NCBI GenBank assembly: GCA_016706565.1 | Contig: JADJJI010000006.1 | Location: forward strand, 62,001 to 126,000 | Direction of reading: 5' to 3' | Length of the DNA stretch: 64,000 nt | Source of the DNA: Piscinibacter sp. | GTDB lineage: Bacteria > Pseudomonadota > Gammaproteobacteria > Burkholderiales > Burkholderiaceae_C | In this document: positions 43,249 to 53,136 of the stretch, piece after piece | Layout of the letters: every line of letters starts with the position of its first letter | Position numbering within the stretch: position 1 is the stretch's first letter | Position numbers and translations under genes: made by a program | Notes under the pieces: generated by a model | Database searches by the model: none | What the model saw: the letters and a program-made list of their open reading frames with translations, nothing else | Told to the model about the DNA's origin: nothing

Positions 43249-46200
43249 ATGGCCAAGAACATGAAATACGGAGATCTGATCCAGTTCGAGCAGATCGAGT
43301 CAGTCATTCAGCTGCTCGATGCCGGGCGCCCGGACGAGGCCAAGAAGCTCGTCGCGACCTACGTCATCTCCGACGACATGGCCGAGCGGATCTCCAAGCT
43401 CATGGTTCCTCAGCTCAGCTTCGACGACTCGGTCGATCACAAGGGTGTGCTGATCGTCGGCAACTACGGCACCGGTAAATCGCACTTGATGTCAGTGCTG
43501 TCACTGGTGGCCGAGGATGCCGCCTACGCACCGATGATCCGCCATGCCAAGGTCGCCGAGGCTGTCGCCCCGATCGCTGGCCGCTTCAAGGTGCTGCGCA
43601 TCGAGGTAGGCGGCTTGGAAATGCCGCTGCGCCAGATCATCACGCAGCAGCTCGAACGCTTCCTGGAAAAGCTCGGCGTCAGCTACACCTTCCCGGCAGC
43701 TGACCAGGAGCTGAACAACAAGGAGTCGTTCGAGGAGATGATGGCAGCGTTCGGCGAGAAATTCCCGAACCAAGGCGTGCTGCTGGTCGTCGACGAGTTC
43801 CTGGAATACCTGCAGTCGCGCCGCGACCACGAGCTGGTGCGCGACCTGGCCATCCTGCGCCAGATCGGCGAAGTGACCAAGCACCTGAAGTTCCGCTTCG
43901 TGGCCGGTGTGCAGGAAGCCATCTTCGACAGCGTGCGCTTCCAGCATGTGGCCGACAGCATGCGCCGCGTCAACGAGCGCTTCACGCAGATCCTCATCGA
44001 CCGGCAGGACGTGAGCTTTGTCGTCTCCGCGCGCCTGCTGAAGAAGACGGCCGACCAGCAGAACAAGATCCGCGAGTACCTGACCCCGTTCGCCAAGTTC
44101 TATGGCTCCATGAACGAGCGCATGGACGAATACGTTCGGCTGTTCCCGGTTCACCCCGACTACCTCAAGACCTTCGAGCAGATCCACTTCACCGAGAAGC
44201 GCGGCGCGCTCAAGACCATCGAAGCCGCCATGCTGGCCATCCTCGACCAGGACGTGCCCACCGACCGGCCGCTGTTCATCAGCTACGAGAGCTTCTGGCA
44301 GACCATCAAGACCAACTCGGTCCTGCGCGCCGACCCGAACATCAAGGAGGTCATGCGCGTCTCCGAGGTGTTGGAGTCGCGCGTGCAGCAGGCTTTCACG
44401 CGCCCGGCCTACAAGCCGATGGCCCTGCGCGTCATCAACGCGTTGGCCGTTCACCGCCTGACCACGGGTGGCGACATTCACATTCCCATCGGCCCCACCG
44501 CCGCTGAGCTGCGCGACGCCCTGTGCCTGTTCCAGCCGGGTGTGGAAGACATGCCGGGCGAACCTGCCGAAAACCTGCTGTCGATGGTGCAGACCGTGAT
44601 GCGGGAGGTACTCAAGACCGTCAACGGCCAGTTCATCTCCAAGGCGCCGGACACCGAGCAGTACTACCTCGACCTCAAGAAGGACATCGACTACGACGCG
44701 CAGATCGAAAAGCGCGCCGAAGCCCTGTCCGACGATGCGCTCGACCGCGCCTACTACAGCGCCGTCAAAGCGCTGATGGAGTGCAGCGACGACCTGCGTT
44801 ACCCCGGCTTCCAGATCTGGCAGTACCAGCTCGAGTGGCAGGAGCGTCGTGTCGAACGTATGGGCTACCTGTTCTTCGGCGCCCCGAACGACCGACCCAC
44901 GGCGCAGCCCGAACGCGACTTCTACGTCTACTTCATCCAGCCCTTCGACAAGCCCAAGTTCACCGACAACAGCCTGGCGGACGAGGTCTTCTTCCGACTC
45001 ACGGGCCTGGACGACGACCTCAAGCGCCATCTGTCCTCCTACGCCGCAGCGCTGGACCTGGCGTCCACCGCCAGCGGCGGCGCCAAGGCCATCTACCTCT
45101 CCAAGGCGCAAGACTTCCTGCGCGCCATGAGCAAGTGGCTGCAGGAAAAGCAGATGACCGCCTTCGAAGTCACCTACCAGGGCAAGAAGAAGAACCTGCA
45201 GGAATGGTCCAAAGGCGTGTCGCTGCGTGACCGTGCGCGGCTGGGCCCCGACGAGCGCATCAATTTCCGCGATGTCGTGAACGTCATCTCGGGCCTGGTT
45301 CTGGGCCAGCGCTTTGTTGACCTGTCGCCCGAATACCCGACCTTCTCGGTGCTGGTCACCGAAGCCAACCGCAAACAGCTCGTTGGCAACGCACTGCGCG
45401 CGCTCGCCGGTGGCACCCGCACCAAGGACGCCGTCGCTGTGCTGGATGCGTTGGAACTGCTCGACGGCGACCGGGTGGACCCGGCCAAGTCCCGCTATGC
45501 CCTGGAGGTGCTGACCCGGCTCAAGGCCAAGGGCCACGGCCAGGTGCTCAACCGCAGCGAACTGCTCTCGGGCACCTCGGACGTCGAGTACTTCGCCCCC
45601 ATCAAGTACCGCCTGGAGCCGGATCTGCTGATCACGGTGCTGGGTGGCCTGGTCTATTCCGGCGACCTGGTGATGTCGATCACCGGCGACAAGATCGACT
45701 CCGGCAAGTTGGTTCAGCTCGCTGAGCGCTCGATCGAAGAGCTCAAGCAGTTCAAGCACGTCGAGGCACCGAAAGAGATCAACCTTGCGGTGCTGCGCGC
45801 CCTGTTCGAGCTGTTTGATCTGCCGTCCGGGCTGGCGCAGAAGGCCAGCCAGGGCGACACCGAGCCGGTGATCAAGCTGCAAGACAAGGTCAGCGCGTTG
45901 GTGCCGCGTGTGCTCAAGGCGGGTTCCGACCTGCAGCAAGGCAAGCTCAGCTTTTGGGGCCAGAACCTGCTGCGCGAGGAAGAAGCCAAAGACTGGCACG
46001 CCCGACTGGACGCGCTGAAGAAGTTCACCGAGTCGCTGACGCCCTACAACACCGTCGGCAAGCTCAAGAATCTGCGCGTCACGCAAGAAGACATCGACGG
46101 CCAGAAGAAGAATCTGGAAGTGCTGGCAGCGGTCGAGCGCCTGCTCGAACTGGTGGTGGAGCTGGGTGGCACGGCTTCGTACCTCTCCCAGGCCGAAATG

Positions 46201-46989
46201 GTGCTGCCCCCCGAGCATGCCTGGGTGAAGCAAGCCGAGGCTGCCCGCAAGGCCCTGCAAGCCAAGCTCAGTCTGGACCGCACTGCCGAGCACGCCGCCG
46301 AGTACAGGCAGACGCTCACCAAGCTCAAGAAGGACTACATCAACGCCTACATCGCCAGCCACAGCAAAGCACGGCTGGGAGTGGCTGAGGACAAGGCCCG
46401 CAATGGGCTGCGCAAGGACGACCGACTGCTCGGCCTGCGCATCCTGGCCGGCGTGTCGTTGATGCCCACCAGCCAACTCACGGCGTTTGAAGAGTCGCTG
46501 AACGGCTTGAAGAGCTGCTCATCGTTGGACGAGCCCACGCTGATGACAGCAGCGGTATGCCCGCACTGCCAGTTCCGTCCATCCGCTGAGCAGATGGAAC
46601 TGATCCCGGCCGCCAACCGCCTGCACAAGCTGGACGAAGACCTGGACCAGTTACAGGCCAACTGGCAGCAAACCCTGCTGGAGAACCTGGAAGACCCGTT
46701 CACGCAAGACAGCCTGGGCTTGCTGCCGGCGGCCAGCAAGAAGCTGATCGACGGCTTCCTTGCCTCACGCAAGCTGCCAGAGCCGATGACCACCGAGTTC
46801 GCCAACGCCGCACAAGAAGCGCTGTCGGGCCTGGAAAAGATCGGCGTCAAAGCTGAAGAGCTCAAGCAGGCATTGCTGCTGGGCGGCTCGCCCGCCAAAC
46901 CGGACGAGTTGCGCAGCCGCTTCGACACGTTTCTGAACGATCGATGCAAGGGCAAGGACTCGAGCAAACTGAGGTTCGTAATTGAGTAA
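43249..46989 (+). CDS. brxC: BREX ATPase BrxC (type III form, DUF6079)
   Basis: This 1,246-residue AAA-type ATPase is of the BrxC/PglY class and has normal length for type III BREX. KYGDLIQFEQIESVIQLLDA is the conserved start, followed by Walker A GNYGTGKSHLMSVLS near residue 70 and GVLLVVDEFLEYLQ as Walker B near 180. The C-terminal third is helical, and it has a CPHC motif (VCPHCQF) near residue 1104, perhaps one half of a metal site. The ATG at 43249 is chosen over an upstream in-frame start because it gives the conserved MAKNMKYGD beginning. Codon use is strongly GC-biased until the stop, then changes abruptly. Confidence 0.93.
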   Translation: MAKNMKYGDLIQFEQIESVIQLLDAGRPDEAKKLVATYVISDDMAERISKLMVPQLSFDDSVDHKGVLIVGNYGTGKSHLMSVLSLVAEDAAYAPMIRHAKVAEAVAPIAGRFKVLRIEVGGLEMPLRQIITQQLERFLEKLGVSYTFPAADQELNNKESFEEMMAAFGEKFPNQGVLLVVDEFLEYLQSRRDHELVRDLAILRQIGEVTKHLKFRFVAGVQEAIFDSVRFQHVADSMRRVNERFTQILIDRQDVSFVVSARLLKKTADQQNKIREYLTPFAKFYGSMNERMDEYVRLFPVHPDYLKTFEQIHFTEKRGALKTIEAAMLAILDQDVPTDRPLFISYESFWQTIKTNSVLRADPNIKEVMRVSEVLESRVQQAFTRPAYKPMALRVINALAVHRLTTGGDIHIPIGPTAAELRDALCLFQPGVEDMPGEPAENLLSMVQTVMREVLKTVNGQFISKAPDTEQYYLDLKKDIDYDAQIEKRAEALSDDALDRAYYSAVKALMECSDDLRYPGFQIWQYQLEWQERRVERMGYLFFGAPNDRPTAQPERDFYVYFIQPFDKPKFTDNSLADEVFFRLTGLDDDLKRHLSSYAAALDLASTASGGAKAIYLSKAQDFLRAMSKWLQEKQMTAFEVTYQGKKKNLQEWSKGVSLRDRARLGPDERINFRDVVNVISGLVLGQRFVDLSPEYPTFSVLVTEANRKQLVGNALRALAGGTRTKDAVAVLDALELLDGDRVDPAKSRYALEVLTRLKAKGHGQVLNRSELLSGTSDVEYFAPIKYRLEPDLLITVLGGLVYSGDLVMSITGDKIDSGKLVQLAERSIEELKQFKHVEAPKEINLAVLRALFELFDLPSGLAQKASQGDTEPVIKLQDKVSALVPRVLKAGSDLQQGKLSFWGQNLLREEEAKDWHARLDALKKFTESLTPYNTVGKLKNLRVTQEDIDGQKKNLEVLAAVERLLELVVELGGTASYLSQAEMVLPPEHAWVKQAEAARKALQAKLSLDRTAEHAAEYRQTLTKLKKDYINAYIASHSKARLGVAEDKARNGLRKDDRLLGLRILAGVSLMPTSQLTAFEESLNGLKSCSSLDEPTLMTAAVCPHCQFRPSAEQMELIPAANRLHKLDEDLDQLQANWQQTLLENLEDPFTQDSLGLLPAASKKLIDGFLASRKLPEPMTTEFANAAQEALSGLEKIGVKAEELKQALLLGGSPAKPDELRSRFDTFLNDRCKGKDSSKLRFVIE

Positions 46990-47000
46990 AGGGGTGAAAT

Positions 47001-47417
47001 ATGTTTGCTAACAAACTTAGGGCTTCGCCCCAGCCGCCGAATGTTGAACGGGCGGCCGGCGAACTACCGGACACGATCATTGTTTCCGCAAAAGAAGAGA
47101 GCTTTGATAGCGTATTCCTTGGGGAGTGGTGCTGGTATCCGATTCGAATTGGATCAGAGAAGTTGGCATCCCTAAAGTGGATTGCTGTATATCAAACAGC
47201 CCCCGTTAGTGCAATTACACACTTCGCGAAAATCGATCAGATCGTCGACTATAAGGACACCGGTCGATACAAGATCGTATTTGAGGAACCAGAAGAGCTG
47301 GATAACCAGATTGTTTTGGGAGACCACAGAGGCAAGACACTCCAAGGGCAGAGGTACACAACTCTTGAAAAACTAAAGGCAGCGAAACAAATCGAGGACC
47401 TAAAGCCGTGGCAATAA
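47001..47417 (+). CDS. Small PUA/EVE-like protein inside the BREX operon
   Basis: This 138-residue soluble protein shows the pattern of PUA-like folds (EVE/ASCH type): GEWCWYPIRIG, LKWIAVYQTAPVSAITHFAK, then IVDYKDTGRYKIVFEEPEEL and a final helix with YTTLEKLKAAKQI. Such domains read modified bases in DNA or RNA, but no family was confirmed. It lies 11 bp after brxC and before pglXI, and shares the lower GC content of pglXI rather than that of brxC. That points to transfer together with the methyltransferase. Confidence 0.7.
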   Translation: MFANKLRASPQPPNVERAAGELPDTIIVSAKEESFDSVFLGEWCWYPIRIGSEKLASLKWIAVYQTAPVSAITHFAKIDQIVDYKDTGRYKIVFEEPEELDNQIVLGDHRGKTLQGQRYTTLEKLKAAKQIEDLKPWQ

Positions 47418-47536
47418 ATTCGCCAACCATACTTTCCTAAAGCGACCTCTATCGATCGGATTCGGACTCCATCGTTTACTGCTTAAGCAAACAAAGCCTC
47501 TCCGTTGAGATAGACCACGAGACATTGGATTCAATA

Positions 47537-50305
47537 ATGACAAACCTATTCACCACCAAAACGATGGGCTCCGGAGAGGTCGAATGCCTTGGCCAGAAAT
47601 TTTCTAGCGAGCAAGCGCGAAGAGAGCACTTCACGCTGCTGCTAGCACAAAAGCTTAAGGATCCGGCATTCCGAGCCGTAGAAGGATTCCCGCAAGGCAC
47701 GGACGACGCCATTTTGGCTATGTCCGATGCCCCGTACTACACCGCGTGTCCGAATCCCTTCCTCGAAGACTTCGTACGCCACTACGGCAAGCCCTACGAC
47801 GCGAGCGTCAAATACAGTCGTGAGCCGCAGACCATCGATGTCTCAGTCGGTAAGACTGACCCGATATACAAAGCTCACTCATATCACACCAAGGTTCCTT
47901 ACTTGGCGATCGTACCTTCTATCCTGCACTACACGGAACCTGGCGAAATTGTCCTTGATAGCTTCGGCGGCTCAGGCATGACTGGCGTTGCTGCGCAGTG
48001 GTGTGGTTCTGCCACCTCTGCATATCGTCATGAAATGGAGACCGAAAGGAAGAAGTTGGGTAAGAGTCTTCCCAAATGGGGCGCGCGTCGCGTCATCGTC
48101 AATGATTTATCTCCAGCAGCCACCTTTATCGCAACCAACAACAACGTCCCGTTCGACGTCATCGGCTTCGAACATGAGGCCAAGAGCCTGTTAAAGGACG
48201 CGAGTCACGAGCTTGGATGGATGTACCAAACTAAGCACACCGATGGAACGCTTGCACACATTTCCTACACGGTGTGGAGCGAAGTGTTCGTGTGCACATC
48301 GTGCGCCGGGGAGACAGTTTTTTTTGAGGCGGCCTATGACGCGGTGGCCAACAAGGTTCGTGATGAGGTGACATGCGCTCACTGTGGCGCCGTGGCTACC
48401 AAGGAAAAGATGGATCTCCAGTTCGAATCATTCATGGATGCTGCGCACAAACGCGTTGAGAAGCGTCCGAAGCGCGTCCCTGTCCTAATCAAATATTCCA
48501 TTGGGCGATCTTCATTTACGAAAGTACCCGACAGTGATGACTTGACAATCATTGAAAAGATCTCGCAACTAGGGATTCCCAATAACTTACCCACCATCGA
48601 GCTACCAGACTGTCAGATGACACGAGTTGGTCGGATGCGGACAACAAACACGCGCTGCATCCACCACATGTACTTGCCAAGGGCAGCGCATACGCTCTCC
48701 TATCTCTGGGGGAAGGCCAATAAGATCATCGATGTGAGATTGCGGAACGCTATCAAGTATTGGCTTGATAGCCAGTTCACCAACATGTCAATACTAAACA
48801 GATACCGGCCGGAGGTTTCTTTTCCGTACAACCCACTGTCCGGCGTTTTTTACGTTCCATCTCTAATATCGGAAGCTGATCCATTCTTAGCATACGCAAA
48901 CAAAATCAAACGACTGACTGCTGCGTTCTCCTCAAGCCACGCACAGGATGGCATGTGCTTCACTTCGTGTGGGAGCGCCACCAAGTTGCTTGCGCCAGCG
49001 GAATCCATTGACTACATCTTTACTGATCCTCCGTTCGGAGAAAATATTTACTACGCTGATCTCAACATTCTTGTTGAGTCTTGGCATAGCGTGTCAACCG
49101 ATGTCGAGCCAGAGGCAATTGTTGACAGAGTTCGGCAAAAGGGGGTTCCCGAATATCAGCAGCTGATGCGCGCTTGCTTTTCAGAGTATTACCGAGTGCT
49201 AAAGCCCGGGCGTTGGATGACGGTAGTTTTTTCTAATAGCCGGGCCTCTGTGTGGAATGCAATTCAGGTCGCTCTGCAACAGGTCGGATTTGTTGTCGCC
49301 GAAGTTACCGCCTTAGACAAAGTTCAAGGCAGCTTCCAACAGGTTGTTTCACCCAATGCAGTTAAGCAGGATCTGGTGATTTCAGCCTACAAACCGAACG
49401 GGGGGTTGGAAGAACGGCTGAATAGCAGGGGAGCAAATGCCGACTCAGCGTGGGACTTTGTCCAAACTCACCTAAAGCAACTGCCAGTCGTCAAGGTCAC
49501 GGCTGGTTACCCGCAGGAGTTACTGAACATCGTAGAGCGCGATTCACGTCGCATCTACGATCGTATGGCCTCGTGGTTCATTCGCCACGGCGCGATGGTG
49601 CCCATTTCTACTCCTGAGTTTCTGGCCGAACTGCCAGTTCGCTTTCGTGAGATGGACGGCATGGTGTTTCTGCCCGAACAATTGGTTGAATACGAGAAGG
49701 CTCGGTCTCGCATCCCGCAAATTAAACAAGCGGAGCTATTTGTTTCAGACGAGCGCAGTGCCATCGATTGGCTGACCGGCTTCCTTCTTAGACGTCCGTC
49801 GACCCGCTCAGAGGTACACCCCGAGTACATCCCGCAGATTGGCGCTGCCAAGCGAAAGGGCGAGATCATTCCAGAACTGGACGATCTACTAGAAGCAAAC
49901 TTCTTGCGCTATGACGGCACCGGCGAAGTGCCGAGCCAGATTCACAGTTACCTCTCGACCAACCACAAGGATCTGCGCAGCCTCGACAAGAACAACCCCG
50001 CGCTGGTGGCCAAGGCCAGGGACCGCTGGTATGTGCCCGACCCGAACAAGGCCCAGGACCTGGAGAAGAAGCGCGAGAAGACGCTGCTGAAGGAGTTCGA
50101 GACCTACAAGGCGTTCGCCGGTCGAAAGATCAAGGAGTCGCGGCTGGAGGTGCTGCGCACCGGCTTCCGTGCGGCATGGGCCAGCAAGGACTACGGAACG
50201 ATCATCAGCGTCGCCAACAAGCTGCCTGAGGAGACGCTACAAGAGGACGAGAAGCTGCTCACCTTGTATGACCTGGCGCTGACCCGTACCGAGGTAGGTG
50301 CCTGA
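47537..50305 (+). CDS. pglX: BREX type III DNA methyltransferase PglXI
   Basis: This 922-residue adenine-type DNA methyltransferase marks host DNA in type III BREX. The SAM-binding motif VLDSFGGSGMTGVAAQWCG lies near residue 138 and the catalytic DPPF in IFTDPPFGENIYYADLN near 495. A CxxC pair set (VCTSCAG and VTCAHCG, about 254 and 281) suggests a zinc ribbon. A TTG lies 12 bp before the ATG used. The first roughly 2,390 bp are distinctly less GC-rich than the rest of the operon. The last 380 bp return to the GC-rich, G/C-ending codon style of brxC and brxHII, so the gene looks mosaic. Confidence 0.9.
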   Translation: MTNLFTTKTMGSGEVECLGQKFSSEQARREHFTLLLAQKLKDPAFRAVEGFPQGTDDAILAMSDAPYYTACPNPFLEDFVRHYGKPYDASVKYSREPQTIDVSVGKTDPIYKAHSYHTKVPYLAIVPSILHYTEPGEIVLDSFGGSGMTGVAAQWCGSATSAYRHEMETERKKLGKSLPKWGARRVIVNDLSPAATFIATNNNVPFDVIGFEHEAKSLLKDASHELGWMYQTKHTDGTLAHISYTVWSEVFVCTSCAGETVFFEAAYDAVANKVRDEVTCAHCGAVATKEKMDLQFESFMDAAHKRVEKRPKRVPVLIKYSIGRSSFTKVPDSDDLTIIEKISQLGIPNNLPTIELPDCQMTRVGRMRTTNTRCIHHMYLPRAAHTLSYLWGKANKIIDVRLRNAIKYWLDSQFTNMSILNRYRPEVSFPYNPLSGVFYVPSLISEADPFLAYANKIKRLTAAFSSSHAQDGMCFTSCGSATKLLAPAESIDYIFTDPPFGENIYYADLNILVESWHSVSTDVEPEAIVDRVRQKGVPEYQQLMRACFSEYYRVLKPGRWMTVVFSNSRASVWNAIQVALQQVGFVVAEVTALDKVQGSFQQVVSPNAVKQDLVISAYKPNGGLEERLNSRGANADSAWDFVQTHLKQLPVVKVTAGYPQELLNIVERDSRRIYDRMASWFIRHGAMVPISTPEFLAELPVRFREMDGMVFLPEQLVEYEKARSRIPQIKQAELFVSDERSAIDWLTGFLLRRPSTRSEVHPEYIPQIGAAKRKGEIIPELDDLLEANFLRYDGTGEVPSQIHSYLSTNHKDLRSLDKNNPALVAKARDRWYVPDPNKAQDLEKKREKTLLKEFETYKAFAGRKIKESRLEVLRTGFRAAWASKDYGTIISVANKLPEETLQEDEKLLTLYDLALTRTEVGA

Positions 50306-50307
50306 GC

Positions 50308-53136
50308 GTGGCGGAAAGCGGCTTCAGCGTCGGTGACTGGTGCTGGCTGACCCGGCAGGCATCGCCCTGCCGGGTGATCGAGCGCCAGGACGTGTGGGGC
50401 GAAAGTGCCTACCGCGTCTGGCTGCCGGCCAAGGACGCCGTGGTGCGAGCCCGGGCGCTGGACTTGGCGCCGCTGGCAAGCATCCGGCCGACCGTGGCGC
50501 AGATCCTGCACACCACGGCGGCGGCCAAGCTGCTGGATGCGCTGGAAGACAACCTGCTGCTGGCGCCGATTCAGTCCAGCGTGGTGCCGCTGCCGCACCA
50601 GCTCTATGCGCTGAACCGCGCCATCAGCCGCGACCGCATTCGCTACCTGCTGGCCGACGAGGTGGGCCTGGGCAAGACGATTGAGGCTGGCCTGGTGCTG
50701 CGCGAACTGAAGTTGCGTGGCCGGGTGAAGCGGATTCTGGTGGTCGCGCCCAAAGGGCTGGTGCGCCAATGGCAGGCAGAAATGCGGCTGCACTTCGGCG
50801 AGAAGTTCCAGTTCATCGAGCCTTCCGAGCTGGCGGCCTTCCGCCAGTGGCGCAGCGGCGGCGTGGGCGACGAAGACAACCTGTGGCGCATGCACGACCA
50901 GGTGATCTGCTCGCTGGACTCGGTCAAGCCGCTGGAAGCCCGGCGCGGCTGGAGCCTGGAGCAACTCAACACCTACAACCGCGAGCGCTTCGAGGACCTG
51001 ATCTCGGCCTCGTGGGATCTGGTCATCATCGACGAAGCCCACCGCATGGGCGGCAGCACCGAGCAGGTGGCCCGCTACAAGCTGGGCGCAGCCCTGGCCG
51101 AGGCCTCGCCCTACCTGCTGCTGCTGTCGGCCACGCCGCACCAGGGCAAGACCGACCAGTTCATGCGCTTGATGCAGTTGCTGGACCGCGAAGCGTTTCC
51201 GGACGAAAGCAGCGTCAACCGGGACCGGGTTCGCCCCTTCGTGATCCGCACAGAGAAGCGCGCGTCGATCAACGCCGAAGGCCAGCCGCTGTTCAAGCCC
51301 CGGGTCACCCGACTGCAGGCGGTGGCCTGGCAGGCACGCCACAGCGCGCAGCAGCGCCTGTACGAGGCGGTGACCGACTATGTGCGCCATGGCTACAACC
51401 AGGCAATGGCGGCCAAGCAGCGCCACATCGGCTTCTTGATGATCCTGATGCAGCGGCTGGTGACGTCCAGCACGGCAGCCATCCGCACCACGCTGGAAAA
51501 GCGCCAGGCCTTGCTGGAAGCGCCGCAGCCCCAAGGCAACCTGTTCGAGAACACCAGCCCCGACGAGTGGGCCGATCTGGATGGGCAGTCCCAGGTGGAT
51601 CTGGCGGTGCAAGCCAGCGGCTGGGAGCTGGAGAAGTCCGAGGTTGAGACTTTGCTGGCGCTGGCGCGCGAGACCGAGGGTTCGGGCACCGATGCCAAGG
51701 CCGAGGCGCTGCTGGAGCTGATCTACAAGCTGCAGCAGGAGGAAAACGACCCGGCGCTGAAGGTGCTGATCTTCACCGAGTTCGTGCCCACACAGGCGAT
51801 GCTGGCGCACTACCTGGAGAGCCGGGGCTTCTCGGTGGCCACGCTGAACGGCAGCATGGATCTGGACGCGCGCTCGCGGGCGCAGCAGGTCTTCTCCAAA
51901 GACGTGCGCGTCCTGATCTCAACGGATGCTGGCGGCGAAGGCCTGAACCTGCAGTTCTGCCACGTCATCGTCAACTTCGACATGCCGTGGAACCCGATGC
52001 GCATCGAGCAGCGCATCGGCCGTGTGGACCGTATCGGCCAGCACCATGTGGTGCGCGCCATCAACTTCGTCCTGGAAGACACGGTGGAACACCGCGTGCG
52101 CCAGGTGCTGGAGGCAAAGCTCGAAGTGATCGCCCAGGAATTCGGCGTGGACAAGGCGTCGGACGTGATGGACTCGGTGGAAGCCGACCCGATGTTCGAC
52201 GAGCTGTTTGTCCACGGCCTGCAGAACCCGGACGCGATCGAGCAAGAGTGCGATGCCGTGGTGTCGCAGCTCCGCACGACCCTCGCCGAGTCAAAGAAGA
52301 GCAGCGATCTGCTGACCGAAGCACATGACCTGGACGCTGACGATGCACGCAAGTGGCGCGACCACCCGGCGCAGTTCTGGTTGGAACGGGCGATCACCAG
52401 CGGCTTAGCGGCACGTGGCGGCTCGGCAACCAAGGTTGGCAAGGCGTGGCGGGTGAAGTGGGCGGACGGCAGCGAATCGGCCAACGCATGCTTCGACGCG
52501 CGGACGGCGGATGAAAACCCCGAACTGGATTGGGTGACGCTGGAAGATCCCCGGGCACGGGCCGTCATCAGCGAGCTGCCGCGCTTTGTCGCTGGTCAGC
52601 CGCTGCCGGTGATCCGCGTGACGGGTTTGCCCGACTCGGTGCGCGGCATCTGGTCGCTGTGGGAGATCAGCCTGGCGGCCGATGGCGTGAGCCGCAAGCG
52701 CTTCCTGCCGGTGTTCATCAACGAGGAAGGCCGGCCCTTCGTGCCGACCGCCAAGCGCGTCTGGGATCTGCTGCTGACTGAAACCGTGGACGTGCATGCC
52801 GTGACGGGTGCCGAGGAGTCGGTGAAGTGGTTCGAGGCATCGCAGGCGGCTGCCAGTACACAGGGTGAACGGATCTTCAAAGAGCTGCTGGACGAACACC
52901 GCACCCGGCTCAAAGAAGAGCGCGAGCGCGCGAGCTACGCCTTCGAAGCCCGGAGTCAGGCGATTGGCCGTATCGGCTTGCCCGCCGTGCGTGAGCACCG
53001 GCGCAAGCGGCTGCAACAAGAACACGATGCACGCATGGCCGCCCTGGACGACATGGAGGCCAGCGTGCCGGATTTGAATGCCGTGATGATGGTGCGCGTC
53101 TCCGGCGATGTGATGCCCGGAGGACAGGTGGGATGA
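50308..53136 (+). CDS. brxHII: BREX type III helicase BrxHII
   Basis: This 942-residue SNF2-type SF2 helicase is of the BrxHII class. LLADEVGLGKTIEAGLVLRE (Walker A near residue 118), VIIDEAHRMGG (DEAH near 241), LLLSATPHQGKTDQF, and the C-terminal helicase lobe LISTDAGGEGLNLQFC and IEQRIGRVDRIGQH (about 540-580) are all visible. A long helical tail follows. The start is a GTG at 50308, 2 bp after the pglXI stop, with AGGTG upstream. The stop overlaps pglZ by ATGA. Confidence 0.93.
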   Translation: MAESGFSVGDWCWLTRQASPCRVIERQDVWGESAYRVWLPAKDAVVRARALDLAPLASIRPTVAQILHTTAAAKLLDALEDNLLLAPIQSSVVPLPHQLYALNRAISRDRIRYLLADEVGLGKTIEAGLVLRELKLRGRVKRILVVAPKGLVRQWQAEMRLHFGEKFQFIEPSELAAFRQWRSGGVGDEDNLWRMHDQVICSLDSVKPLEARRGWSLEQLNTYNRERFEDLISASWDLVIIDEAHRMGGSTEQVARYKLGAALAEASPYLLLLSATPHQGKTDQFMRLMQLLDREAFPDESSVNRDRVRPFVIRTEKRASINAEGQPLFKPRVTRLQAVAWQARHSAQQRLYEAVTDYVRHGYNQAMAAKQRHIGFLMILMQRLVTSSTAAIRTTLEKRQALLEAPQPQGNLFENTSPDEWADLDGQSQVDLAVQASGWELEKSEVETLLALARETEGSGTDAKAEALLELIYKLQQEENDPALKVLIFTEFVPTQAMLAHYLESRGFSVATLNGSMDLDARSRAQQVFSKDVRVLISTDAGGEGLNLQFCHVIVNFDMPWNPMRIEQRIGRVDRIGQHHVVRAINFVLEDTVEHRVRQVLEAKLEVIAQEFGVDKASDVMDSVEADPMFDELFVHGLQNPDAIEQECDAVVSQLRTTLAESKKSSDLLTEAHDLDADDARKWRDHPAQFWLERAITSGLAARGGSATKVGKAWRVKWADGSESANACFDARTADENPELDWVTLEDPRARAVISELPRFVAGQPLPVIRVTGLPDSVRGIWSLWEISLAADGVSRKRFLPVFINEEGRPFVPTAKRVWDLLLTETVDVHAVTGAEESVKWFEASQAAASTQGERIFKELLDEHRTRLKEERERASYAFEARSQAIGRIGLPAVREHRRKRLQQEHDARMAALDDMEASVPDLNAVMMVRVSGDVMPGGQVG

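Noticed and set aside
43501-46476. Very long open frame (about 990 codons) antisense to brxC
   Set aside because: It is a GC-rich shadow of the brxC codons. It has no family motif, and brxC on the other strand has all expected motifs.
50191-51810. Long open frame antisense to brxHII and the end of pglXI
   Set aside because: Composition is low-complexity (Gln, Arg, Leu, His), typical of antisense frames in GC-rich DNA, and the plus strand is clearly coding.
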